64,000 nt of DNA. It comes from Puccinellia tenuiflora (taxonomy: Eukaryota; Streptophyta; Magnoliopsida; Poales; Poaceae). Of the stretch, positions 54,572 through 64,000 are shown in pieces. Both the position numbers and the translations under genes were made by a program. The notes below the pieces were generated by a model. That model saw only the letters and a program-made list of their open reading frames with translations. It was not told where the DNA came from and made no database searches. Location of the stretch: contig QRDG01000066.1 of NCBI GenBank assembly GCA_012064385.1, positions 349,953 through 413,952 on the forward strand, read 5' to 3'. The first letter of the stretch is position 1. Every line of letters begins with the position of its first letter.

Positions 54572-54576
54572 GGCAC
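54572..54576. repeat. Solo-LTR target duplication, left copy (GGCAC)
   Basis: GGCAC precedes TGTAATGTCC at 54577 and recurs at 58210-58214 directly after GGCGTTACA. Confidence 0.88.
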
Positions 54577-57500
54577 TGTAATGTCCCGGGTTTTTTTTTC
54601 CAAATTAGATTTTGTTTGTTTTTCTTTTTGCATCATCATGACATCAGCATCATCGCATCGCATGTTTTGTTCACAAAAATTATTTTTATTAAAACCTATT
54701 TTATTTTTCTAAAATTGTCGGAAAAATATTTTACTGAAACGTTCGTCTCCGTTTTCTAAAATTATTTGCCAAATTAATTTGCTAGAAAAATAAATGTTTT
54801 GAGATGAGAGAGAGTAGCCCAGTTTGTTAGCCCAAAGCCCAGCAAGCAAACCCTAGCCTCCAAACCCTAATCCTGCCCCTGGCTGTTTATCTTTCCCACC
54901 CCCTGCATTTTTGCAGCCACCCTCTCCTCTTTTTCTGCTTTCGCGAAAATGCCCTTCCACCCCTTCTTTTTCCCCTTTTCCCTCTCCTTCTTTTCTCTCT
55001 CCTCCTCTTTTTCCTTTCTTCCTTTTCTTTTTCTCCCTTTTCCTCTTATCTTTCTTCTTCCCGTGGCATCCCGTCTCCCCTGCACGCACGCGTGCTCCAC
55101 GCCACCTCGCACGATCTCCTTCACCCCGCCGCCTCCTGCTCGACCGAGGCCGCCGGCCGGCCGTCCTTCCCCAACGCCGGCGCCCCTCTTCTCCTTCTTC
55201 CTTTCTCCCTACGCCTCCTCTCTGCAGCCCGGGCCGCCGCCCCGTTCCCTCTCTGGTGCTCCCGACCACCGCCATGCCGGCCCGTCCCCGTTCCCGAGCC
55301 CCCAAGCTCCATCGTCGTCGCCCGCGTCCTCTTCTCCCTCCTGCGCCGCCGTGCTCCTTCTCCTCCTCACCCGAACCGTCCTCTTCCCCAACCTCCAGCA
55401 CCTCCTCCGCGCTGCCCCTCGGACCCGCACGCACGCGCCGCCTCCTCGTCTTCGTCTCCTCGCCGCACCGTCTCGCCCCCCTGCCATCAAGCCCGCGCAG
55501 CCGCCCGCCGCTGCTGCCGAGTTCCTCCACGCCGGCTCCCCACGGCGTACTCCTCCCGTGCCTCCCCTCCAAGCTCTCCGGCCCTCCTCTCATCTTCCCC
55601 TTCGTGCCATGGACGCCAGCCTCCCTCATCCGTCCCGCTCGAGCCACCTCTGACCTCCTCCTGCTCCTCCCGGCCACCCCTGCAGCTCCTTCCCGTGACC
55701 ATCTCCATGTTCGTCTCCGACGCCCACAATATGTTTGATGAAATGGCCGCAAGGACCCGGCTTCCTTTCCGTTGCTGTGTCGCCCCGTGGACGTCCCCCA
55801 TAGCCGTGTTGTGCCCGCGCTGCTGCTTTTGCTCTCCCTGTGTCCGTCACCGTTGACGTGCCCTCGCCCCCGATGATCGTTCCCGATGTTCCCGTTTTGA
55901 GTTCCCCGGTGTCTCCCGTGCATTTTCCCAGTGTCGTGGATTTTTCCCCGATGCGTTTTCCCGACGTGAAGCAGTTTCCCGATCCCATTCCCGACGTGTT
56001 CTCCGGTTCCCGTCGTGAAGCACCGTGAAGCCAAATTCCCGACGCCGAGTACCCTGACCACCGAGGACCCCGTCGACCCTGAAGCCCGGAACGCTAAGGT
56101 CCGCCACGACGACGACCCGAGTATGACTACTTCCTCGACGTCGACTACTTCGACCTCGAATGGATGACTACTTCGACTCCAGATGAACGACTACCTCGAC
56201 TACTTCGACTACGACGACTACTTCGACTACGACCCGAAGACGACGGTTCCGAATCCGAAGTTCCTCGTTTCCGATGTGTGACCCCAACCCTAAACCCCTA
56301 TATGCCATATATATCCGTATCTTCTAAAATCATGCATCATTAATTAACATCGCACTTTTTCTCCATTTAGTCGAATTAATCCAACTTTAAATTATGGGAT
56401 TTGTCCGGTGCGTCTATATTGTGTATCGATCCCATTTAAAATGTTTTGCCATGTGTTAGGGAATAAAAATTGGACAACATTTAATTTGTCATGCATCATG
56501 TCATCAACATGCCGCTTCTTTTGCCGTAGTAGTAAAATGCATCTTTTATGTTTCCAGTGTTTGTTGCTTCTTCGGGAATAGGACGTTGAGTTGATGTGAG
56601 CAACGACAGATCCTGCTACCTCTACCGGATTGCAGGCAAGTGATACTCCCTTGCTATCTTTGCTTGTTTTCTGTCTCTTACACCTCCTATCTTTTGTTCC
56701 TTGCTAGCCTTATGTCACGATGCTTGTGTCTCGATCCTATATGCATGTTTACCTTGCAGCCATGATATAGCCACACCCCCACATCCTATCACCCTGTTGT
56801 TTGTTTACCTTGTTAGCCTTGCGAGTCCTAGTGCATGCTTAGGTGCCTTGCTTCAGTCCTGTTATCTTTTTGTCTAGTCGTGTCTTTAATATGATAGCTA
56901 GGCTCAACTAAAATGGCAATCTTTAATTTCTGTTGCGATGGGAATAACTTAATAAAGATAAGGCACCGGCGGAAGGCCAATCGTGGTGATTTGTTCTGCT
57001 AGTGTCGCCTAGGACCCGAGTTCTTTTCCGCTGATCCAAGACTGAGCGCACTAACCACATGTGGGAGTTCTATGGGCCTCCCCGCAATCTATTACCGGAT
57101 CCTCAAACTTGTCCAGGATGCCACAAGTAGTTCGGGTGTTTCGATAGAAGTTGCGGCATGAGCGTTAACCGCATGTGGAAGGAGGGGCAATCATATGAGT
57201 GTTCCCTCCCGAAGCCGTCCACGCAACGGTTAGGCCCACCTCGAAGCTTCGGCCGGACTCTCAAGGTGGATCAGTCCTAGCTAGGTGGCTCCCTGGACTT
57301 GTTTGTATTGAAGGGAAGTATTGCGTCGAAACCTCCACCGGTACACCTCTAAGTGAGAGTTTCGATGCGTGTGGGTTCATTGGTGCATCCCTGCAGGGTT
57401 AAATCTTTTCGAAAAGCCGTGTCCGCGGTTATGGACGACTTGGTGAAATGCGCTGGCTAAAAAGATCATAGACAACTTGCACCTTATGATGATAATAACT

Positions 57501-58209
57501 TGACTAGTAAGATAGATTACTTGAATAATAATCTATTTTAAAACTTGTCAACCGTGTGAGTGCCCGGACTTCTTCCTCGTGGGTCGAGGATACGAGGGAG
57601 TCGTTTTAGGGCGGGTTTGTTTGGTGTGTAGTATAGATGGTTCCTTATGCGCTCCCTTACCTTGTCTCTAATAGACGGAAGTTGTAGTGTGTCTCTATAA
57701 GTTGATAGGGCTGCTTGCCGCCTCAATCGCTAACCCTCTTTCCCCGGAATTCCAGCTTTGATATCTTGTGAGTATTGCTTGCCAGTACTGTTTTATAGTA
57801 CTGACCCCTTCGGGGCTGCTATTCCAATGCAGCCAACAGGTTTGAAGTCTGACGACGTTAGCTTGGGGAATCCCTTCGGCTTGGCCTGGGCAGGGATATG
57901 GTGCCTTTGCTTATCTTCAGGACTCTTAGTCCAATTTGTTTCTTGTCCGTAGCCGGACGCTACCCGCTTCCATTGTTAATTGGATCTTTGTATTGTATCT
58001 TTGGTTCTTGACTCTGTGAGTCGTGGTTGTATATATATGTTCTTTTGTGGGTTCCATCGAGAACTGTTGTAATGTTATCACAATGCCACCCGCATAACGT
58101 GTGTGTTGCGACATGCACGTTATGCCTGGTGGGCGTCCTTTAGGATCATTATTATGCGGATTTGGCTGGAACGCTAAAGTCTGCATAGTACCGATCTTGG
58201 GGCGTTACA
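54577..58209 (+). mobile_element. Solo LTR, 3,633 bp
   Basis: Starts TGTAATGTCCCGG and ends GGGGCGTTACA, flanked by GGCAC. No internal repeat of the start is seen, no PBS or coding region follows, so I call a solo LTR left by unequal recombination. Plus orientation is inferred from a GC-rich zone near the left end (about 54840-56280), as in elements B and H, and from the shared GTTACA end. The long GC-rich open frames on both strands there are composition effects. Confidence 0.72.
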
Positions 58210-61026
58210 GGCACCACACTAGAATTGCTGCAATGGAAGGCAGAGAACGGTGTATCTGATAAGGGATTTGAAAAGTTGCTGAAAATGATAAATAAGATGG
58301 TTCCAAAGGATAACGAATTGCCCGTCAGTACGTACGAAGCAAAGAAGGTTGTCTGCCCTCTAGGATTAGAGGTGTAGAAGATACATGCATGCCCTAATGA
58401 ATGCATCCTCTACCGCGGTGAGGAGTACGAGAATTGGAATGCATGCCCGGTATGCGATGCATTGCCATATAAGATCAGCTGACATGACCCTGGTGATGTT
58501 GAGGGCGAGCGCCCCAGGAAGAGGGTTTCTTCCAAGGTGATGTGGTATGCTGCTATAATACCACGGTTGAAACGTTTGTTCCAAGTCAAAGAGAATGCCA
58601 AGTTGTTGCCATGGCACAAAGAAGACCATAAGAAAGATGCGATGTTGAGACACACCGCTGATGGAGAAAGATCGAGAGAGAGAGTTCCCGGACTTTGCAA
58701 ATGACGCAAGGAACTTAAGGTTTGGTCTATGTACAGATGGCATGAATCCTTTTGGGAGCAGAGCTGCATTCATAGCACCTGGCCTGTGACTCTATGTATC
58801 TATAACCTTCCTCCTTGGTTGTGCATGAAGCGGAAGTTCATTATGATGCCAGTGCTCATCTAAGGCCCGAAGCAACCCGGCAACGATATTGATGTGTACC
58901 TAAGGCCATTAGTTGAAGAACTTTACAGTTGTGGAATGAAAAAGGTGTATGTGTGTGGGATGAGCACAAACAGGAGGAATTTGACCTATGAGCATTGCTG
59001 TTTGTAACCATCAATGATTGGCCTGCTCTTAGTAACCTTTCAGGACAGACAAACAAGAGATACAATGCATGCACGCACTGTTTACATGATACTGATAGTA
59101 TATATTTGTAAAAATGTAAAAAGAATGTGTACCCGGGGCATCGTCGACTTCTTTCGATCAAGCATCCCTTAAGAAAGAAAGGCAAGAATTTCAAAGGCGA
59201 TGCAGATCACCGGAGGAAGCCTATCCACCGTACTGGTGATGATATATTTGGTATGGTCAAGGATTTAAAAGTAATCTTTGGAAAGGGTCCTGGCAGACAA
59301 TCTTTTCCGAATGAGGTAACGGACACGCACCCATGTGGAAGAAGAAATCTATATTTTTGGAGCTACCCTATTGGAAAGTCCTAGAGGTCCGCTCTGCAAT
59401 CGACACGATGCATGTGACGAAGAATATTTGTGTGAAACTACTAGGCTTCTTGGGCGTGTATGGAAGACAAAAGATACACCGGAAGCACGTCAGGACCAGC
59501 AACATATGAACGATCAAGACGGCCTGCATCCAGAGCGGTATCAAGGTCCTGCCAGCTACGCTCTTACCAAATTAGAGAAGGAAATCTTTTTTGAAGTATG
59601 AGCAGTATCAAGGTACCGTCTGGCTTCTCGTCGAATATAAAGGGAATAATAAACATGTAGAGAAAAACTTTCCAAAACCTAAGTCTCATGACTGCCACTT
59701 GCTTATGACGCAAAATACTTCTGGTTGCATTGAGGGGGTTTCTACCGGAAAATGTTCGAGTACCCATTCTAAAGCTATGTGCATTCCTCAATGCAATTTC
59801 TCAGAAGGTAATCGATCCAGAAATCTACAAAGGTTACAGAATGATGTGGTCCAATGTCATTGTCAGTTTCGAGTTGGTGTTCCCACCATCCGTTTCAATA
59901 TTATGACGCACCTCCTAGTTCATCTAGTCGAAGAGATTGCCAATCTCAGTCCTGGTATTTCTACACAATATGTCCCCTTTGAGAGGTTCATGGGGTCTTA
60001 AATAAATATGTTCATAACCGTGCTAGGCCAGAAGGAAGCATCTCCAAGGGCTATGGAACAAAGGACGTCATTGAGTTTGTGTTTGACTTTCTTACTGACC
60101 TTAAGCCGATTGGTGTTCCTCAATAGTGGCATGAGGGGAGACTAGGTGGAAAGGCACGCTAGGAAGAAAGCAAATAATAAGTATGGACGGACATTCTTTC
60201 ACTCAAGCCCACTACACATTTCTACCAAATTCCAGCTTGGTGGCTTCGTATATCGAGGACACATGAATATTGTACGCTCCAAAAACCTGGAGTAGTCTGA
60301 CTCCTCGATTATACTTGCACACATGGCGACTTTTGGCAGTTGGTTGCAAACACATATCATGAATAACACCACTGTTGGAGATGAATTTGTACTTGTTGGC
60401 CAGGTCACCATCTTCGACTATATTGACTTTCCAAGGGTACGACATAAATGGAAATACATTTTACACGATCGCCCAAGTAAAAATAGCACCAACCAAAACA
60501 GTGGTTGTCCGATTTGATGCAACAAACAACAATAGGCAAAAGGACACATATTATGGTTACATAGAGAATATGGGAACTTGACAATGGACCGTCTTTTAAG
60601 GTCCCTTTGTTTCGGTGCAAATGGGTCAAGCTGACAGGATGCGGGGTAAAGGTAGACCAGTAGTACAGAATAACAACAACGGATCTCAACAATCTTGGGT
60701 ACAGAGAGGAACCATTTGTCCTAGCCAATGATTTGGACCAGGTTTTCTATGTGAAGGACATGTCTACCAAACCAAGAAAATGAAAAGATAAGCAAGCGAA
60801 TACATCATACGGTGAGCCAAAGCGCCACATAGTTCTTTCATGGAAAATAAACATCGTGGGAGTGGAGGACAAGATAGACATGTTAGAAGATTATAATAAG
60901 TTTGATGAAATTCCGCCCTTCACAATGAACACTGATCCAAGCATCCTGTTAAATAATGAAGATTCTCCATGGTTACGGCCCAAGCAAGGGACATACGCGA
61001 AGAAAAAGTTTTATACCCCAACACTG

Positions 61027-61146
61027 GATGGGGATGTTGTTGATGTGTAATAATGTATTAAACCTAGATGGGGATGTTGGTGATGTGTAATAATGTATTA
61101 AACCTAGATGGGGATGCTGGTGAAGTGTAATAGTGTATTTAGACCC
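61027..61146. repeat. Three tandem 40-bp repeats over the transposase stop
   Basis: GATGGGGATG recurs at 61027, 61067 and 61107, each followed by TGATGTGTAATAATGTATTA or a variant. The first copy contains the TAA of the transposase frame. Confidence 0.85.
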
Positions 61147-62034
61147 GGTTGGCAATGCCAACCTGGACTATTGAAACCAACTGGCAGTAGTAACTCTTAG
61201 GAGAACGAAACACATTTTTTAGTGGATCCACTGATTTTGTTGTGACAACACTAACTTTTAGGAGAATGGAACAAATTTTTGAGTGAGTGCACTGATTTTG
61301 TTATGGTAGCACTTGTCAGTACAATCTAATTGGTAACAGTGCCATCTGCTTGCTTCGTTGCATATATAAGCTAGTGGTGTGTGTCAGGCAATTCCACCAA
61401 TTCCAAATATGGAACCGGGCAGTAGGAGCAGGAGGTCCACTAGTTTGAGAGAGCAAGTGCTTCGAAGAAGAAGTGAGTAGGAGATGAAGGAATTCATGGA
61501 GAATGCAGCAGCAGAAGGGCTGGATCAACTTGGAGCTGGCATTGTCTATTCTTCAATTATGGCTCTGCCAGCACCAACAGCTCCAACAAGACCAGGTATT
61601 CCTATAATGCATGAGCTACCTAGAAGAGTGGATTGCTTACATCCAAGAGATGCAACACTCAATAGGATGCAGTCTAGTGAGTATCACAGCACTCATGAGT
61701 ATGTGTTGCCTGAAATGGTTCCTACAAGACTTGTCCCAGAGTTGAAAGCAACTAGTACATTGTGCAAGATGAAGAAAGGAATAAGTTCTTGGTTCAAGAA
61801 GGGAAATAATTGAGTTTTTAGGTTCAAGAAGGGAATAGGTTCTTGGTTCAAGAAATAGTTCCTACAAGACTTGTTTGTATGTACCCTCAAGTGTATGCAA
61901 TGTTTGTAGGTGTGGAGTGTGTAATGTTTCTGAATTAATGTAGTAATAAAAGGGTTGGAAAAAATGTAGTGTGTAATGTTTCTGAATTTGAATATGCAAT
62001 GAAGCAAGTGGATGGCACTAGCTTATAATTTGAA
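61147..62034 (+). other. CACTA interior with an unrecognised short ORF (61409-61813)
   Basis: From the ATG at 61409 a frame reads MEPGSRSRRSTSLREQVLRR, meets TAG at 61478-61480 and continues to TAA at 61811-61813 (ending KGISSWFKKGNN). I do not recognise it. Nearby, ACCCGGTTGGCAATGCC near 61142 resembles the CACTA subterminal repeat. The sequence TCCTACAAGACTTGT occurs twice (61719 and 61859). Confidence 0.35.
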
Positions 62035-62345
62035 TTGATAATTAAATCAATAGATATAAATGAAATGAATAGATACAAAAAAAATCAATAGATATAAAAG
62101 AAATCAATAGATTGGTTTTTACAATTTTTTTAGAAAATAATTTGACTTGATTTGGACAATTAAATCAATAGATATAAATGAAATGAATAGACTATAAAAA
62201 ATTAATAGATATAAATGAAATCAATAGATGTAAAAAACAGCAATAGATATAAAAGAAATCAATAGATATGATTTTTACAAAATTTTGAAAATAATTGACT
62301 GTTTGGACAATTAAATCAATAGATATAATGAAATTAGAAAACAGA
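62035..62345. repeat. AT-rich repeat cluster (AAATCAATAGATATAAA)
   Basis: At least eight variants of AATCAATAGATATAAA lie here, inside a longer unit that recurs from TTGGACAATTAAATC at about 62151 and 62300 (and GATAATTAAATC at 62036). It has no coding potential. Confidence 0.85.
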
Positions 62346-62385
62346 AAAAGAAAAAGAAAAAAGGGAAACGAAATACAAAAGCCCA

Positions 62386-62590
62386 TTTAGACCCGGTTGG
62401 CAGCCAACCGGGACTAAAGGTGGGTTTCGCGCGCGCAAATTTTCGCGGCGGCCCGAAAAAAATCTGTAGTCCCGGTTTGGTGGTTTGAGTCGGGACTACA
62501 GGTACCACCTCTTGTCCCGGTTGGTAGCTGGAACCAGGGAACTAAAGGGCCTTTAGTTCCGGTTTGTAACACCAACCGGGACTAGAGGCC
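62386..62590. repeat. Second CACTA subterminal-type repeat block
   Basis: Repeats of CCCGGTTGG, CCAACCGGGACTAAAGG, TAGTCCCGGTT and CCTTTAGTTCCGGTT occur in both orientations. It is followed by a leader-like pyrimidine-rich stretch and a GC-rich zone. It may be an internal repeat of the same CACTA or the 5' subterminal region of a second one. Confidence 0.7.
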
Positions 62591-63407
62591 TTTTTTTTGC
62601 CTTTGTTTGCACGAGTTGGAGCGCAATCGACTTCTCTTCGTCAATTTCCTCTAGCTCTCTCCCCACCGGCGCCCCCGATCCCCACCGTCCCCGCGAAGCC
62701 CTGCTCGATCTTCTCCCGGTCGCCGCCGCTAGGTTCGCCGCTGCCGGTCTCCGGTCCTCCGGCCACCGCGCCCCATCCGACGCGCTGACGCCACCGCACC
62801 CCCTCCGACTCGCCGACGCCGCCGCGCCGGCTCGCCTCCTCACATAATCCTGCTCGCCTCCGCCCGCAGGCGCCTAGGGATTCGCTCCTCGCGTCGCGTC
62901 GCCGGCTCGCACCTGCCGTCTACACCATCACCACGCACCTCCTCGGCCGCGCCGCCCGCCGCGCCTGGTAAGGCTCCTCCAGCCCGCAATAGCTTGATGC
63001 TTCAATACCGTCGCCTGGTAAGTTCCCGTTGTTGATTTGCATGGGTTGGTTCGGTTGGGGATTCTGGCTGGGTGCTCTCCTGCCCTGCATTGGCCATTTG
63101 GGAACTTCTACTGTGCAACGAAATTGTGAAGGAATGCCAATTAGTCGTAAATTTGTCTGGCGAGGTTGAACTTGTCATTTTCCAAATAACAACTCCGTGA
63201 TGATCGTTCCTACACTTCTGCTTGAAGGGTTCGAATTACAGCTTAGTTGAACGGATGTAATCCCCTGTGTAATTAGCCAAATTATTTTAAATGATTATTG
63301 GATGACATATATATTTGGACTTGTTTTTTAGTTTAAAATGCAGGTCAGGTTAGGAAAGGTCGAGAAAAAAATAAGGAAAATGTGCGAAAAAACAATATCA
63401 CCATACT
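62591..63407 (+). other. Leader-like region before the TNPA-like gene
   Basis: GC-rich 62640-62990 with CTCC/CGCC repeats, then AT-rich probable intron to 63340. No credible exon is seen; the open frames are composition effects. Confidence 0.4.
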
Positions 63408-64000
63408 ATGGGGACAAGTGACTACAAGACTGCCGTTCCTAAGTGGGAACAAACTAATGCCCACCTGATTGCTGCAGGGATCCTTCCAGATACAGCGGAA
63501 TGGCCCGAGAGGTCTAGGCATTGGTTTTACGGGCATGGGGGATCAGTGGACCCAGAGACAGAGAAGGCTATTGCGTTAAGGGAACAAATAAAAAACCCCT
63601 CCGCAGAACTTGTTAAGGCATTAAAAGAAGTTCATGAGGGAAAGTTCCAGCCCGAGAGAGAGGGAACGACGAGCTGACACACGCCCTCGGGAATCCTGAA
63701 CACACAGGACGAACACGAGGCAAAGGCTCCGATGTTCCGTGGAGGGATGGGTTTCCGGAGTGGAATGACACTTATAGAAGCCGTCACAGAAAAAAGAAGC
63801 AGGAGGCAGACCGGCTCCAGAAGGTAGAAATAAAGAACCAGGAATCGGAACGCATGCTAAGGCGGCAGGAGGAGCAACTTGACATAGCACTTAGCCAGCA
63901 AAGGGCATCTCAGCCACAGCAAGATCCTGCATTCGATATTATCGCCGGCCCATCTCAGCGGAGAAGCAGCGTGGGTTCCATGGGGGTCGTTGATACGTCC
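63408..64000 (+). pseudogene. Transposase_24-like (TNPA-type) CACTA gene, partial at the window end
   Basis: Begins MGTSDYKTAVPKWEQ; the segments ERSRHWFYGHGGSVDPET and LVKALKEVHEGKFQPERE are those of the plant Ptta/En-Spm transposase family. After one extra base around 63655-63668 the frame moves: NDELTHALGNPEHTGRTRGK, PWRDGFPEWNDTYRSRHRKK, then a Gln/Glu coiled coil (RMLRRQEEQLDIALSQQR) stays open to 64000. It binds CACTA subterminal repeats in related systems (family knowledge). The rest is beyond the window, so wider decay is unknown. Confidence 0.72.

Larger units (their letters stand above)
54083..61050 (+). pseudogene. CACTA TNPD-type transposase, split by a solo LTR and degenerate
   Basis: The first part (54083-54576) is an open N-terminal domain of the plant transposase-associated type: WMYNDRQSPEFIKGLQ, then CPCGDC with downstream His residues, then acidic blocks (EENEEEEDDD). 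After the 3.6-kb solo LTR, coding resumes at 58215 with ELLQWKAENGVSDKGFEKLL-like text and continues to DGDVVDV near 61050. Shifts and stops abound, yet blocks such as VKDLKVIFGKGP, GPASYALTKLEKEIFFE and PWLRPKQG remain legible. This is the cut-and-paste enzyme of CACTA elements, now inactive here. Confidence 0.8.
32263..64000 (+). mobile_element. CACTA transposon (Triticeae type), 3' end beyond the window
   Basis: The 5' end is CACTAGTGGAAAAAAGGGC at 32263, preceded by AAG (32260-32262, presumed 3-bp duplication). It is followed by subterminal repeats of TTTAGTCCCGGTTGG type. After removing the copia element (20.2 kb with its nested insertion) and the solo LTR (3.6 kb), about 7.9 kb of CACTA sequence remain. 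It carries a coiled-coil/membrane ORF remnant, a TNPD-like transposase remnant and a Transposase_24-like gene. No matching 3' terminus is seen. The repeat block at 62386-62590 could instead mark a second, adjacent CACTA copy. Confidence 0.75.

Noticed and set aside
54853..56061. 402-codon open frame on the minus strand and several long plus-strand frames
   Set aside because: All lie in the GC-rich, low-complexity part of the solo LTR, are open in many frames at once, and encode Ser/Pro/Arg- or Gly/Arg-rich text without domains.
1..64000. CRISPR arrays, bacterial operons, rRNA or tRNA genes
   Set aside because: No regularly spaced identical repeats with unique spacers and no cloverleaf-like genes were seen; tRNA-like matches are retroelement primer-binding sites.

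Overview
The window is nuclear DNA of a large-genome grass, most likely a Triticeae species (wheat, barley or Aegilops). The evidence is dense nesting of Ty3/gypsy and Ty1/copia LTR retrotransposons, a CACTA transposon with TTTAGTCCCGGTTGG-type subterminal repeats, a plant LINE tail, a Tourist-like MITE and one fragment of a grass gene family. There are no bacterial-style genes, operons, CRISPR arrays or RNA genes that I can support.

Left block (1-26577). An old Tat-lineage gypsy element ('element A', minus strand) is the host. It reads from its 5' LTR at 26046-26577 through gag-protease and RT / RNase H / archaeal-type RNase H. It was then cut by three later insertions: (i) a 7.1-kb pol-less Athila-like element (13835-20964, target duplication ATATG); (ii) an 11.9-kb chromovirus-like gypsy element ('element B', 1750-13690, duplication TGGGA); (iii) an unidentified LTR running off the left edge (1-1148).

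Middle block (26578-32262). This is the only non-transposon background. It holds a TAA-flanked MITE, the 3' exon of a likely DUF6598 gene, two same-family LTRs facing each other as a ~1-kb inverted repeat, a third truncated LTR, a LINE 3' end and a 79-bp tandem duplication.

Right block (32263-64000). A CACTA transposon starts at 32263 and continues to the window end. It carries a decayed coiled-coil/membrane ORF, a decayed TNPD-type transposase and a Transposase_24-type (TNPA-like) gene. A gag-only copia element (32512-52759) sits in its 5' subterminal repeats. A complete, apparently autonomous 12.0-kb gypsy element ('element H', 32607-44621, duplication TGTAT) sits inside the copia 5' LTR. 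A 3.6-kb solo LTR (54577-58209, duplication GGCAC) splits the transposase.

Most interesting: elements B and H both carry an intact extra ORF between the primer-binding site and gag. Its N-terminal domain is related between the two and is followed by a coiled coil and an acidic region. Their otherwise different LTRs also share a palindrome whose arms have changed in a compensatory way. H has one uninterrupted gag-pol frame; B has a frameshift and a stop in gag-pol but an intact extra ORF. All calls are by eye; no database search was run.
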